Assembly: GCA_014529385.2 (NCBI GenBank)
Contig: CM043952.1
Coordinates: forward strand, 54,022,119-54,086,118
Direction: 5' to 3'
Length of the DNA: 64,000 nucleotides
Origin: Adiantum capillus-veneris
Taxonomy: Eukaryota; Streptophyta; Polypodiopsida; Polypodiales; Pteridaceae
Shown: positions 1-11,584 of the stretch, in pieces
Layout of the letters: each line of letters begins with the position of its first letter
Numbering within the stretch: the stretch's first letter is position 1
The notes under the pieces: generated by a model
What the model was told of the DNA's origin: nothing
What the model saw: the letters and a program-made list of their open reading frames with translations, nothing else
Database searches by the model: none
Program-made: the position numbers and the translations under genes

Positions 1-1209
1 AACAATAGATGCATCGCTTTTACAAAGGGTAAACACCTGCTCGTTGCACCCTTCAAGTATTTGAGAATGATTTCCCTTGCTATCCAATGCTGCTTGCTAG
101 GATTAGCTATATACTAACTAACCACTCCCACTGCAAATACAATGTTTGGCCTCGTAGCTACCATAGTATACATAAGACTACCTACAATTGAAAAATATGA
201 ACACTTGCCATTTTGCTCTCTCAACATCTGATTTGGGAAAATCTTCCTTGCCTAGTTTTGGATATGATGGTAGTGGATTACTCACTTCATTCCCCCCTTC
301 ATATTGAAACACTACAAGACCTTGTAGATATAAGATTCCTAAGACAACCCAAGAATTCCCTTTTTCGTGTGTCTCTTAATACACATACCAATAAAATGAT
401 TTGCATTGCCCAGATCCTTCATAGCAAAGTTTTTGCTCAACATTTTCTTCAATTTGGCAATCTCCTTATTGGAATTTCGCACTTAGAGTGCTATCTACAC
501 ATAGAATGAAAATGAACAAAGAACCATCACCGAGTTCCTTTGTATACAAGTAGTGATCCTCTTGACTCTTTTAAACCCCTGGGACCGCATAAAAGCATCA
601 AACTTTTAATACCACTACTTTGAACCATGCTTTAAGCCATAAATCACTCTCTTGAGTTTGCATACAAGCTCCTCCTTGATATCATGTTCAAAACCTTCAA
701 GTTGCTTCACGCAAACATCCTCTTCTATATCCCTATGAAGCAAAGCTATATTCACATCCATTTGGACAAGCTCCATGTCCTTAATGTATACTATGCTAAA
801 CACTATATGTAGTGTAGTCGTCTTGACTAGAGTGAGGATATTTTATCAAAATCATCTCCCTTTTGCTGCTTGAATCCCTTATAAAAAAATCTAGCCTTGT
901 ACTTATGCTTAGGATCATCAGATGTAAGCTTCTTTTTGTAAACCCATTTGCAAGGTAAGGCGCGTGATTGCCATTTGGCACTTCAACCATCCCATGTCTC
1001 ATTGTTGAGAATTGAGTTGTACTCAAATTGCATGCCCTACTCCCACTTGACCTTGTCATCCATTTATATGGCTTCCTTGTAACAAGCTCACCACAATTTG
1101 TCAGCTTAACATAGTAGAACCCTGGTTGAAACAACTTGTGTGGATGTGAGGACCTACTAGATCATCTCACGGACTGACTATTACTCTTTTTCCTGTCAAT
1201 TAGATCATT
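1..1209 (-). pseudogene. Old Ty1/copia element O1: reverse transcriptase to RNase H connection (piece 1 of 3)
   Basis: Read on the minus strand, this stretch carries copia reverse transcriptase. At about 1060-620 are the W-V-Y-K entry of the RT domain, a Q-M-D-V-N block (615-803) and the Y-G-L-K motif. At about 180-80 is the RT/RNase H connection, with motifs like V-G-S-L-M-Y-T-M and A-V-G-V-V-S. Frames shift several times and stops are frequent, so it is dead. The window opens inside the element, so its 3' end lies to the left. The 5' neighbours of this segment are at 4578-6004 and 14949-15345, separated by the E1 and E2 insertions. Family assignment is firm; exact lineage is not. Confidence 0.85.
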
Positions 1210-1214
1210 GTTAA

Positions 1215-1441
1215 TGTTACCATATACATGTGGTAGTGATGTGTGTGAACACACTTAGGACCGCCAGGGCATTTTTTCCTCACTAGGAGGTTTCCCCCCC
1301 TGTGCATTGTATATATGGCCATCACTCTAGGGCTATCTATCTTTCCGTTGAACACTTAGTAATACACTCTTTGTTGTGTGTCTTGAGCTTCCTTCATCTT
1401 CTCCAAGTTGTATGTGTTTTCCTGCAACCCTAATTCCAACA
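1215..1441 (+). repeat. E1 5' LTR (family A, 227 bp)
   Basis: It begins TGTTACCATATACATG and ends AATTCCAACA, the TG...CA ends expected for an LTR. A degenerate primer-binding site follows two bases later. Unusually short LTRs like this one are seen in every family-A copy in the window. Confidence 0.93.
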
Positions 1442-1443
1442 AT

Positions 1444-1455
1444 TGGTATCATAGC
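1444..1455 (+). other. E1 primer-binding site (initiator tRNA-Met)
   Basis: TGGTATCATAGC lies just inside the 5' LTR. It differs by one base from TGGTATCAGAGC, the standard plant copia primer site complementary to the 3' end of initiator methionine tRNA. Confidence 0.85.
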
Positions 1456-1803
1456 AAGTTGCATCCTCTCGGGCTTAGTCGCCAGTAGCTCCAACACATG
1501 CCTTCTCACTTTCTCCTATTTTTGTGAGCTTTGGTGAGTGTTAGCAGGTTGAAAAATACTTCGGGTAAGCTCATAGAGCTTGGTCTACCCAGATTTCTGA
1601 TTCGGGCTCATTTCGGCCTCCGTTTCCACTATAAGCACTACTGTGCAGGCTATTTTGTCATTTTGTGTAGAATTTTTGTCAATGCCATTTTTTGCATAAT
1701 ATGTCCATTAAAGTTTTCTATGGTTTGTGCTATATAGCACACGTTGTTCGCACTTTGTTTCTCCTCTTTTCAGGCAGTTCTCACATCAGGTACAACATTT
1801 GCC

Positions 1804-2788
1804 ATGGTTGACAACAACACAGACATGTTCAAGATGTTTACTATTGAGGATAGATTGGATGGGGACAATTACCCTATGGGGGCTTATATGATGCAACATG
1901 TCCTTGTGTCAAAGGCATTTGGAATATTATGTAGGACATTGATGTACGTCCTAGTTCTAAGGATGTAGGCGATGTTGAGGATATTGAAGGTTTTGGTGGC
2001 AGGATTGCTATTGCCAGAGCTGTTTTGCCTACAGCTGAGCAAGCTCGTTGGGATGTAAAAGATGTGTAGGCTCATGCATTGATTGCATTATCTATGAAGC
2101 ACACTATTATTCCTCATATTTGTTCAACGAAATCAGCAAAACAAGCTTGGGATATTTTAGTTGGTCTTTATGCAAGTCGCAATGAGGCTAAAATTGCATT
2201 GCTGCATAAAGAGCTGGAGTCAAAGATTATGCATGAGGAAGATGACATGGAAACTTTCCTTGATAGTATCAAGGATATCAATGAGCAACTTTTTTTTGCA
2301 GGCGAAGTCATTTCAAACAATTCCCTTGTGTAGACTGTTCTTTATGCTTTACCAAATTCTAACCAGACTTTTGCTAGTCCTTGGAGACTTATGACCCAAG
2401 GAAATCCAGAAGTTGGTCAAGATACATTATGCACATTTCTATTGCAAGAGTCACTTTCCAAAAAAGAAGGACTAGACAACATGCAATTGAACATGCCTTT
2501 ATTGCTGCTCAAAGAAAAGATGGTAACAATAATGTAGTCACTTCTCATGATTCTTCTACGCGTGGTAAATCACATGTTCCTAATGCTTCTACTGGCAGAA
2601 ATTTGTTTGGGAATTCTGGTGAAAAGCGTAAAAATAAGATGCGTTTCCATTATTGTAAAGCTAATGATCACTTGATCAAGCAGTGTCCTAAGTTGAAGGC
2701 CAAAGAGTCTAAGAAGAAAGAGGCTTGTTCCACTACAAATACTGGTTCCACTACAAATGCAGCTATTGTTGAGTCTTCTATGAAATGA
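1804..2788 (+). pseudogene. E1 gag (capsid and zinc knuckle), broken
   Basis: The start ATG at 1804 begins M-V-D-N-N-T-D-M-F-K, matching the gag start of the other family-A copies. A one-base loss near 1914 shifts the frame, and stops occur near 2067 and 2331. The capsid domain continues at 2079-2333 and the nucleocapsid at 2381-2788. The zinc knuckle at about 2640-2690 should be C-x2-C-x4-H-x4-C, but its first cysteine codon reads TTC (Phe), so zinc binding would be lost. The K-rich tail after the knuckle is typical of copia nucleocapsids. Confidence 0.85.
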
Positions 2789-2789
2789 G

Positions 2790-3990
2790 ATTGTGATGTT
2801 GATGTTGATGCAAAATGGGCTTTTAGTGCAGAGCGCACTTATGATCCTTCTGTCCATGATGCATGTTTGTCAGTTGCTGCAGATGCTCATGTGTGGCAAT
2901 TTGACAGTGGTGCTACAAAGCACATTACCTCTCATTGTGACTTGTTTACCTCTCTCGAGGATGTCCCTCATGGGAATTCAGTCCCTCGTGCAAACAATGC
3001 CTCTTATCCGTCAAGGGAGTTGGAAAGATTGTGCTTACTGCTGCAAATGGTAGTTCTTTTACACTTGTTGATGCATTGTATGGACTTGGGATCAAGAAGA
3101 ATATTTTTTCCCTTATTTGCACTTGCTAGACTTGGTCTTGTAGTCAAATTTGTGGATGACAGATGTATAGTACATGATCTTAGTTTTAATGATGGAATTG
3201 TTGCATCAGACATTTTATGTGGTGGGTTGTATAAGCTCACTTTGCATGACAAGTGTGGGTAGAATTTTTCAAATGCAGTTGTGGATTCTAAGGCTATTTC
3301 ATATGCAAAACTTTGGCATGCATGTTTTGGGCATCAGAATTTTTCTAGTATGTTGCTTTTGCAAAAATATGATATGGTTGCTTCTTTGCCGCCTCTTGAA
3401 GCACCTGTCTGTGAATGCTGTATTTTGGGTAACATGCAGCGTTCAAAGTTTCCAAAGGCTGGTTTAGTTAGGGCCACATGCATGTTGTAGCTTGTGCATA
3501 GTGATGTTTGTGGGCCCATGCAAACTCTGTCCTTGGGCAATTACCTTTACTTTGTGACTTTCATTGATGAATACTCCTGGTGTGCATGGGTGTGTCTGCT
3601 TAAGGCGAAATCCGAAGTGTTTTCATGCTTCAAGCAATTTCTGGCTATGGTTGAAAATGTCTTAAAATGTCTCAAAATGTACTATGGTCACCCTCCGTTC
3701 CGATCAAGGGGGGAGTATATATCTCATGAATTTAATGCATTTTTGGTGAGTCGTGGGATAAAACACCAATGTACAGTTCTTTATACACCTCATCAAAATG
3801 GTGTTGCTGAGAGGAAAAACATGTCTCTTATGGAAATGGCAAGATGTATGGTCAAAAGTCAAGCTTTGCCACATTTGTTTTGGCTTGAGGCTATTATGTG
3901 TGCCACTTATATACTTGGTCCCACGAAAGCTTTGCAGTCTATGACTCCATATGAAGCATGGCATGATAGAAATCCTTCTATTGATGCACT
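2790..3990 (+). pseudogene. E1 protease and integrase remnants
   Basis: The aspartic protease motif F-D-S-G-A is visible at about 2895-2912. Integrase follows: the H-x-x-x-x-H and C-x-x-C zinc-binding block lies at about 3310-3420, then the core with H-S-D-V-C-G-P near 3500 and N-G-V-A-E-R-K-N near 3800, the first and third acidic catalytic residues. The region of the second catalytic Asp (about 3680-3720) is frame-slipped, so the D-D-E triad is incomplete. A 232-residue open frame (3494-4192) spans the integrase core and runs into RT because of an in-frame deletion at about 3985. Confidence 0.83.
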
Positions 3991-4105
3991 TATAGAAAAT
4001 GACACATGGACTTTATGTGATTTGCCTCTTGGAAAAATGGCCATTGGTACAAAGTGGGTTTACAAGTTGAAACGCAAGCTGGATGGTGAGATTGATCGCA
4101 GAGAT
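3985..4105 (+). pseudogene. E1 N-terminal RT scrap
   Basis: About 40 codons of the RT entry survive: D-A-L-I-E-N-D-T-W, then K-W-V-Y-K-L-K-R and D-G-E-I-D. They match the RT start of E4 at about 34060-34175. Integrase sequence joins this scrap abruptly, and the rest of RT with its YVDD motif is absent. Confidence 0.8.
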
Positions 4106-4205
4106 CAGCTTGGCTTATGTGCCAACACAGGACAACCTTGCGGATTTTTTTCACAAAGGTTGTCCTGTGTTGGCTTATGTGCCAACACATGACAACCTTG
4201 CATTG
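4106..4205 (+). repeat. RNase H tail with a direct repeat and an inverted copy between
   Basis: TGGCTTATGTGCCAACACAG begins a 30 bp block at 4111-4140 that recurs with one mismatch at 4171-4200. Between them, 4158-4173 is the exact reverse complement of 4122-4137 (16 bp, CCAACACAGGACAACC). In the intact family-A sequence (about 35420-35460) this block occurs once, as part of the RNase H C-terminus. The direct-inverted-direct arrangement suggests strand or template switching. Confidence 0.85.
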
Positions 4206-4343
4206 CCTTGTGAGAAGTTTGAAGCTTTTTGCAAAGCTTTGGGCTTACTTCCCTTTGTGGATTGATCATGTCCTCACACGACATGGCACTTCCCTATACT
4301 TTATGTGCCAGCTCTCATTCACCGATCACTTTTAGGGGGGAGT

Positions 4344-4572
4344 TGTTACCATATACATGTGGTAGTGATGTATGTGAACACACTTAGGACCATCGGGGCA
4401 TTTTTTCCCTCACTAGGAGGTATTTTCCCCCCGTGCATTGTATATACACCCATCACTCTAGGGCTATCTATCTTTCCATTGCACACTTAGTAATACACTC
4501 TCTGTTGTGTGCCTTGAGCTTCCTTAACCTACTCCAAGTTGTGTGTGTTTTTGTGCAACCCTAATTTCAATA
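4344..4572 (+). repeat. E1 3' LTR, preceded by polypurine tract
   Basis: The LTR starts TGTTACCATATACATG directly after the polypurine tract AGGGGGGAG (4334-4342), where plus-strand DNA synthesis is primed. The end is slightly decayed (TTTCAATA instead of TTCCAACA). GTTAA follows. Confidence 0.92.
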
Positions 4573-4577
4573 GTTAA

Positions 4578-6004
4578 TGGAAGGTACATCACTAGTCTTT
4601 TAAATTTTCATAGATTCTGAGGCAGTGTCCTCGAATGTGATTTTTCTATACTCAACCTCTTTGATAGGTTTTTGTGCATCTTTGATTTATTGACAAGATA
4701 GCATGTGCATATGTCTCGTCCAAAGATACCCAAATGATCATAATGTGGCCTCTTTCTAGACCACAACTCCTTTGGAAATTCAATGGCATACTAGGTGACC
4801 GATTGATGATATGTGCTATTGTAAGTACTACCTCTGTCCAAATTTTTTGGGTCAAATTCTCCATAGAAAGCATGCCTATGACTCGCTCTTGAATCATTTG
4901 ATTCATCCTTTTTATAACTCCAATGTGATTAGGTGTGTAAGGTATAGTAGTTGCCTCTTAATACCTCTCTTGCTACAAAAATTCTCAAACTCCCTAGAGA
5001 CGTACTGTCCACCATTACAAGTCCTCAAGCTTTTGATCTTCTTGCCAAATTGATTCTTTCCAATGTTATACATTTTTGGAAAGTGGATAAGACTTGATCC
5101 TTGTGACATAAAGGATAAACCCACATCTTCCTAGTGGAATCGTCTCTAAAAGTCACAAAATAGCTAGCTCCACCTAGAGATCTGGTTGGAATACGACCAA
5201 AAACGATGCTATGGACAAGCTCTAATGGCTACGAATGCTTCCTATTCAATGGCAATAAGGTGTTCCTAGTCTTTTTGCCAGATATGCAATGCTAACACAT
5301 AGTAAAAATGGAATAACTTAACGTAGACAAGTAACCAAAATGATCTAGTGTTTTCATTCCCTTTTGGCTCATATGCCTTAGCCGGCTACACCATAACAAC
5401 TCAACTATGGATATACAATCCTCTTTTACACACAAGACAAACATAGAGTAAAACGTTCCATGCTTTTGATTACTAAGAATCACAAAATTTCCCATTCTGA
5501 TTGACCATGAACCACTCTCAAAGGTGGTCCTATAACCCAAGTTGTCAAGTTGACCAAGAAATATCAAACTCTTTGCTAACTTGATGAAATTCTTGACTAT
5601 GAATTCTGTGCCATTATGCATAACTAGCTTGATGTCACCAATACCATGTATCTCAAGCTCATAGGCATCATCAAGCTTCACTTTACCATAAGTATCTACA
5701 TACGTAGAGAACCATTCTCTACGAGGTGTCACATAAAAATTGGCTCTAGAATCTATGACCCAATTCTGATCAAAGCTGGCATCTTAGGCGATAAGGGAAT
5801 TTGGAGATCTATTGTAAAGATTAGAATATCTGAGGAGGCCTGAACCTCATGAAAATTTGCAATCTTAGGAGACTCTAGCACATTGAGCCCCTCAATCTTG
5901 GCTTTTCCCTTACCGTCATTGTCTTAACTTCTTGTTGTCTTGAGAATTTTTCTTCTCTCTTTGCCATGTACAAAATTTTTCTTTAAATTTCCTTTCTTGT
6001 GGTA
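4578..6004 (-). pseudogene. O1 piece 2: integrase, protease and C-terminal gag of the old copia element
   Basis: Minus-strand reading gives protease near 5752-5738, with the active-site block reading D-S-R-A instead of D-S-G-A. The pre-integrase block follows at 5732-5292 (W-F-S-T-Y, then G-I-G-D-I-K, then L-G-Q-L-D). Integrase core occupies 5280-4590, with the block L-R-T-C-N-G-G-Q-Y (the catalytic Asp is gone) and I-N-R-S-P-S near 4780. Stops and frameshifts are common. The right end stops inside the gag zinc knuckle, where E2 inserted. Confidence 0.87.
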
Positions 6005-6009
6005 ATGGT

Positions 6010-6237
6010 TGTTACCATATACATGTGATAGTGATGTGTTTGAACACACTTAGGACCGCCGAGGCATTTTTTCCCTCTTTACGAGGTTTCTTCCTCCGTG
6101 CATTGTATATACGCCTATCATTCTAAGGCTACCTATCTTTCCATTGCACACTAAGTAATATAGTGTTTGTTGTGTGCCTTGTGCTTCCTTCGTCTTCTCC
6201 AAGCAGTGTGTGTTTTCCTGCAACCCTAATTCCAACA
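6010..6237 (+). repeat. E2 5' LTR with primer-binding site
   Basis: It runs from TGTTACCATATACATG to AATTCCAACA. The exact primer site TGGTATCAGAGC follows at 6240-6251, complementary to initiator tRNA-Met. Confidence 0.93.
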
Positions 6238-6545
6238 ATTGGTATCAGAGCAAGTTGCATCCTCCCGGGCTTAGTCGCAAGCAGCTCCAGCACATGCTTG
6301 CTCACTTTCTCCGATTTTTGTGAGCTTTGGCAAGCGTTCGTCAGCTCAGATTTTTGATTCGGGCTCATTTCGGCCTCCGTTTCCACTACAGGCAGTTTTG
6401 CACATAGAGCTATTTTGTCATTTTGTGCAAAATTTTTGTCAGTGCCGTTTTTTGCATAACGGTCGCTTACAGTATATAGCATGTGTTGTTCTCTCTTTGT
6501 TTCTCCTCTTTTCGGGCAGTTTTCACCTCAGGTGCAACATTTACC

Positions 6546-7664
6546 ATGGCTGACAACAACACAAATATGTTCAAGATGTTTGCTGCTGAGGACAGATTGG
6601 ATGGGGACAATTACCCTATGTGGGCTTACATGATACAGCATGTTCTTGTGTCAAAGGGCATTTGGAATATTGTGCAGGGCATTGATGTACGTCCTGCTTC
6701 TGAGGATGTAGGCGTTGTTGAGGATGTTATAGGTCTTGCTGCTTTTAGAGTTGTTTTGCCTACGACAGAACAAGCTCGTTGGGATGTAAAGGAAGCATAG
6801 GCTCATGCATTGATTGCATTGTATGTGAAGCACACCATTACTCCTCACATTCGTTCAACAAAATCTGCAAAACAGGCTTGGGATACTTTGGCTAGTCTTT
6901 ATGCAAGCCACAATGAGGCAAAAATTGCATTGTTGCGTAAAGAGCTGGACTCAAAGATTGTACATGAGGAAGATGATATGGACACTTTCCTTGCTACTGT
7001 CAAGGATATCAATGGGCAACTTATTTCTGCAGGTGAAGTCATTTCAAACAGTTCCTTTGTGCAGACTGTTCTTGATGCCTTGCCAGACTCTTACCAGATT
7101 TTTGCTAGTACTTGGAGACTCATTACCCAAGGAAATCCTAAAGTTGTCAGGTTTGATGCAGTGTGCACATTGCTGTTGCAAGTGTCACTTTCCACAAAAA
7201 AAGGGACTAGACAACGTGCATTTGAACAGGCTTTTATTGTTGCTCAAAGAAAGGGTGGTAATAGCAATGCAACCACTTCTTATGGTTCTTTTGCGAGTCA
7301 AACATCACATGTTCCTAATGCTTCTACTGGCAGCAATTCGTCTGGAAATTTTGGTGATAAGGGAAAAAAGAAGATGCGTTGCCATTATTGTAAAGCTAAT
7401 GATCACTTGATGAAGCAGTGTCCTAGGTTGAAGGCCAAAGAGGCTCAGAAGAAAGAGGGTGGTTCCACTGCAAATGCTGGTTCCACTACAAATGCAGCTA
7501 TTGTTGAGTCTTCTATGAAAGGAGACCGTGATCCTGATGTTGATACAGAATGGTCTTTTAGTGTAGAGTGTACCTATAATCCTACTATCCATGATGCATG
7601 CATGTCAGTTGTTGAAGATTCACATGTGTGGTATTTTGATAGTGGTGCTGCAAAGCACATTACC
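6546..7664 (+). pseudogene. E2 gag and start of protease (two stops)
   Basis: This is the most complete gag of the window. It starts M-A-D-N-N-T-N-M-F-K at 6546 and stays in one frame to a TGA at 7665. A single TAG at 6798 interrupts it about 84 codons in. The capsid (UBN2-like) domain spans roughly residues 10-215. The zinc knuckle C-H-Y-C-K-A-N-D-H-L-M-K-Q-C, with all four ligands intact, lies near 7380-7425. A Ser/Thr/Ala-rich linker leads to the protease block Y-F-D-S-G-A-A near 7632. The stop at 7665 replaces the Ser after I-T seen in E3. Confidence 0.9.
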
Positions 7665-9326
7665 TGACATCGTGATTTGTTCGCCTCTCTTGAGTATGTA
7701 CCTCATGGGAATTCAGTTACTTGTGCCAACAATGCCTCTTATCCGGTTCAGGAAGTTAGAAAGATTGTGCTTACTGCTACAAATGGTAGTTCTTTCACAC
7801 TTATTGATGCACTTTTATGTACCTGGGATCAAGAAGAATCTTTTGTCTATATCTGCACTTGCTAGACTTGGTCTTATAGTCAAATTTGTGGATGACAGAT
7901 GTATACTACATGATCTCAATTTTGGTGATGAAATAGTTGCATCTGGCATTTTATGACGTGGGTTATATAAGCTCACTTCGTATGACAAGTGTGGGCAGAA
8001 TTTTGCAAATGCAATTTTGGATTCAAAGGCTATTTCAAATGCAAAACTTTGTCATGCACGTTTTGATCATCTGAATTTTTCCATTTTGCTGCGTTTGCAG
8101 AAATATGATATGGTTGCTTCTTTGCTGCCTCTTGAAGCATCTGTCAAACACGTTTGTGAAGGTTGTATTTTGGGTAAGATGCAGCGGACTAAGTTTCCAA
8201 AGGATGGTTCAATTAAGGTCCCATGTAGGTTGCAGCTTGTGCATAGTGATGTTTGTGTGCCCATGCAAACTCCGTCCTTGGGCAATTACCTTTACTTCGT
8301 GACTTTCATTGATGATTACTCCAAGCATGCATGGGTATTTCTGGTTAAAGCGAAGTTCAAAGTATTTATGTGCTTCAAACAATTTCAGGCTATGGCTGAA
8401 AATGTCTCGAAATGTACAATGGGCACCCTCTATTCCGATCGAGGGGGGCAGTATATGTCTCATGAATTTAATGCATTTCTAGCTAGTCGTGGGATAAAAC
8501 ATCAATACAGTGCCTTATACACCTCACAAAAATGGTATTACTAAGAGGAAAAATAGGTCACTTACGGAAATGGCAAGATGTATGGTCAAAAGTCAAGATT
8601 TGCCACATTCTTTTTGGATTGATGCCATCATGTGGCCACTTATGTACTAAACATGTGTCCTACAAAAGCTTTGTCTATTGCTCCATATGAAGCATGGCAT
8701 GATAGAAAGCCTTCTATTGAGCACATGCGTGTTTTTGGCTACTTGGCATATGCTTTGGTGCCACAAACACAGTCCAAAAAATTGGATGATAAAGCTGTCA
8801 ATTGTGATTTTGTTGGTTATAGTGCTGAAAGAAAAGGTTACAGGTTGTATCATCCACAAACAAAGCGTATTGTGGTTTCACAGGATGTTGTGTTTGTGGA
8901 AGATTCAATCCATCCCTTGCTGTCATGTACTAGAGACGATAATGTAAGCTCACAAGACATTTATGACACTTTGTTGCCTCTTTTTAGTGGTGGAAGTTCG
9001 AATGTAAATTACAATGAGGAAAATGTACAGCTTATGGGGGTTTCTGAAAATGTTGCAGATCAGCCTATTATTGAGGCAAATGTACATGATGTACCTAATG
9101 AGGAAAGGGATGAAAATGAGTAGGCTAGAGGTATGCCACATTGGCTGGTGCATACATTCAGTGATAGTAATTTGGATGAACTTTTGTATAGTCGCACTCA
9201 TTTAGGCTCTCGCCATGCATCTTATGCATAAGATTGTTATGCTTTGGCTGTGTCTAGCTTACATGATGTTGAGGAGCCTCTGTCTTTTGATGAAGCACAA
9301 AATTCAAAAAATTGGATGGCTGCCAT
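7665..9326 (+). pseudogene. E2 protease C-terminus, integrase and linker to RT
   Basis: The protease end and pre-integrase block occupy 7677-7956 in shifting frames. Integrase is largely open at 8017-8544: zinc block C-E-G-C-I-L-G near 8155, H-S-D-V-C near 8240 and Y-S-D-R-G-G-Q-Y near 8440. A deletion near 8510 breaks the frame before the catalytic Glu. The integrase C-terminal region is open again at 8632-9123 (V-F-G-Y-L, then D-F-V-G-Y, then D-V-V-F-V-E-D). Sequence stops at GCTGCCAT (9326), the target site of E3. Confidence 0.88.
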
Positions 9327-9553
9327 TGTTGGAATTAGGGTTGTAGAGAAACGCACACAGCTTGGAGAAGACGAAGGAAGCTCAAGGCACACAATAGAGA
9401 GTGTGTTACTTAGTATGCAATGGAAAGATAGATAGCCCTAGAGTGATGGGCGTATATACAATGCTTGGGGGAAAGAACCTCCTAAAGAGGGAAAAAATGC
9501 CTCGGCGGTCCTAGTGTCTTCACACACATCACTACCACATGTATATGGTAACA
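9327..9553 (-). repeat. E3 3' LTR
   Basis: Reverse-complement family-A LTR from TGTTGGAATTAGGG to GGTAACA. The complement of the polypurine tract (AATCCCCCCTGG) follows at 9554-9565, so this is the 3' LTR of a minus-strand element. Confidence 0.93.
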
Positions 9554-9628
9554 AATCCCCCCTGGAGTGATGCGGTGAACGAGAGCTGGCACATGAGTAA
9601 AGGGAAGTGCCATGCCCTGAGGACATGA

Positions 9629-10592
9629 TCAGTCCACAAAGGGGAGTAAGCCCAAACCTTTGCGGAAAGCTTCAAGCTTCTCACGAGACAATGCCTTTGT
9701 GAAAAGATCTGCAAGGTTGTCCTGTGTTGGCACATAAGCCAAGCTGATATCTCTTGTTGAGAGCCCCTCCATGACATAGTGGTAATGCACCTCAATGTGC
9801 TTTGTGTGAGCATGGAAAACTGGGTTCCTTGCAACTGCCAATGTGCTCTGACTGTCAGTGTAGATAGTGTTGGCAGTGTCCTGTCCAACACCCAAATCAG
9901 CCATAAGGCGTCTGAGCCATACACACTCAACCGTAGTTGTGAAGACTGCCTTGTACTTAGCCTCACAACTCGAAGTGGCCACAGTAGGTTGCTTTGCTCA
10001 ACCATGATATACATGAACTGCCAAGCATGAAACAAAAACCACTTGTGGACACGCACGTGTCAAAACAACCAGCCCAATCTGAGTCCGAAAAAGCTTGTAA
10101 GTCTGGCGGAAATGATCCCCCCTTGGGATAAAACAAGCCAAGATCTAAAGTGCCACTAAGGTAGTGGAAAATACTCTTGACAGCCTGCCAATCCTTAGAC
10201 CCTGGGCTATGCATAAATCTGCTGACCTGTGAGACTGCAAACTCAATATCTGGCCTCGTGTTGCATACATAAATGACGCGGCCAACAGCAGTTTGGTAAA
10301 GAGTGACATCAGAAGGATCACCAGCATCATGTAGACTCAACTTCAAACCTGTTTCCATGGGAGTGGCAATAGGTTTGCATTCTCAAGTCCAAACTTACAT
10401 AGCAATGTCTCTATGTAACTTTTTTGACACAAGGCAATACCACCATCACACTGCTTAAACTGTATACCCAAGTAATGATGCAACAACCCCAAATCTTTCA
10501 TCTTGAAAGTAGCATTCAAATCAGCCTTAAATTCAGCAATATGTCTCTCATTTGGTCCAGTGATCAGCAAATCATCAACACCATTTTGCTGA
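9629..10592 (-). pseudogene. E3 RT C-terminus and RNase H
   Basis: RNase H is open at 9629-9982 and carries the catalytic acids in context: C-E-A-K-Y, Y-T-D-S-Q-S and N-L-A-D-L-F-T-K-A-L. The RT connection (G-R-V-I-Y-V-C-N-T-R-P-D) is open at 9963-10358. The two frames overlap because of a small frameshift near 9975. Upstream, the RT half begins at D-D-L-L-I-T-G, because an internal deletion removed everything from mid-integrase to the YVDD loop. Confidence 0.88.
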
Positions 10593-11584
10593 GGTGTATA
10601 AGGCACTGTAAATTGGTGTTTTATCCCACGACTAGCCAGAAATGCATTAAATTCATGAGACATATACTCCCCCCCTCGATCGGAACGGAGGGTGCCCATA
10701 GTACATTTCGAGACATTTTCAACCATAGTAAGAAATTGTTTGAAGCACATAAAAACTTCAAACTTCGCTTTAAGCGGAAATACCCATGCATGCCTGGAGT
10801 AATCATCAATGAAAGTCACGAAGTAAAGGTAATTGCCCAAGGACGGAGTTTGCATGGGCCCACAAACATCCCTATGCACAAGCTGTAACCTGCATGTGGC
10901 CCGAACTGAACCATCCTTTGGAAACATAGAATGCTGCATCATACCTAAAATACAGCCTTCACAAACATGTTTGACAGGTGCTTCAAGAGGTGGCAAAGAA
11001 GCAACCATATCAGATTTCTGCAAACGCAACAAACTAGTAAAATTCAGATGACCAAAACGTGCATGCCAAAGCTTTGCATCTGAAATAGCCCTTGAATCTA
11101 CAACAACATTTGCAAAATTTTGTCCACACTTGTCATACAAAGTGAGCTTATACAGCCCACGGCACAAAAGGCCAGATGCAACAATTTCATCACCAAAACT
11201 GAGATCATGAATTGTACATCTGTCATCCACAAATTTGACTACAAGTCCAAGTCTAGCAAGTGTGGATACAGACAAGAGATTCTTCTTGATCCCAGGTACA
11301 TAAAGTGCATCAAGAAGTTTTAAGGAACTGCCATTTGCAGTAGTAAGCACAATCTTTCCAACTCCCTGAACCGGATAAGAGGCATTGTTGGCACAAGTGA
11401 CTGAATTCCCATGAGGGACAGACTCGAGAGAGGTAAACAATTCACGATGTGAGGTAATGTGATTTGTAGCACCACTGTCGAAATACCACACATGTGAATC
11501 TGCAGCAAACAACTGACAAGCATGCATCATGGACAACAAGATTGTAAGTGCTCTCTGCGCTACAAGCCCATTCTGCATCAACAT
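10343..11584 (-). pseudogene. E3 gag tail-protease-integrase fused in frame to RT (413 codons)
   Basis: One 413-residue frame runs from the gag end through protease (Y-F-D-S-G-A-T near 11490), the pre-integrase block and the integrase zinc block (C-E-G-C near 10960). It continues into the integrase core (H-R-D-V-C-G-P; L-R-S-D-R-G-G-E-Y near 10680) up to P-Q-Q-N-G-V. There it joins D-D-L-L-I-T-G of RT. The join sits at a shared GTTG (about 10590), so the deletion probably occurred at 4 bp microhomology and kept the frame. It is open but lacks the integrase C-terminus and RT fingers. Confidence 0.88.

Larger units (their letters stand above)
1215..4572 (+). mobile_element. E1: family-A Ty1/copia retrotransposon with internal deletion, TSD GTTAA
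   Basis: Two similar LTRs (1215-1441 and 4344-4572) flank a gag-protease-integrase-RT remnant. The 5 bp GTTAA occurs directly before the left LTR (1210-1214) and directly after the right LTR (4573-4577), a perfect target-site duplication. The two LTRs share variants not seen in other copies (a CTCACTAGGAGGT stretch, CACTTAGTAATAC, CCAAGTTGT), which confirms the pairing. Most of RT and RNase H is missing: integrase joins RT at about 3985, and RT joins the RNase H tail at about 4105. The element cannot move by itself. It landed in O1 between integrase and RT. Confidence 0.93.

Noticed and set aside
1443-1456. TGGTATCA(G/T)AGC sites as tRNA genes
   Set aside because: They are short primer-binding sites next to LTRs; no cloverleaf or promoter boxes are present here or elsewhere in the window.
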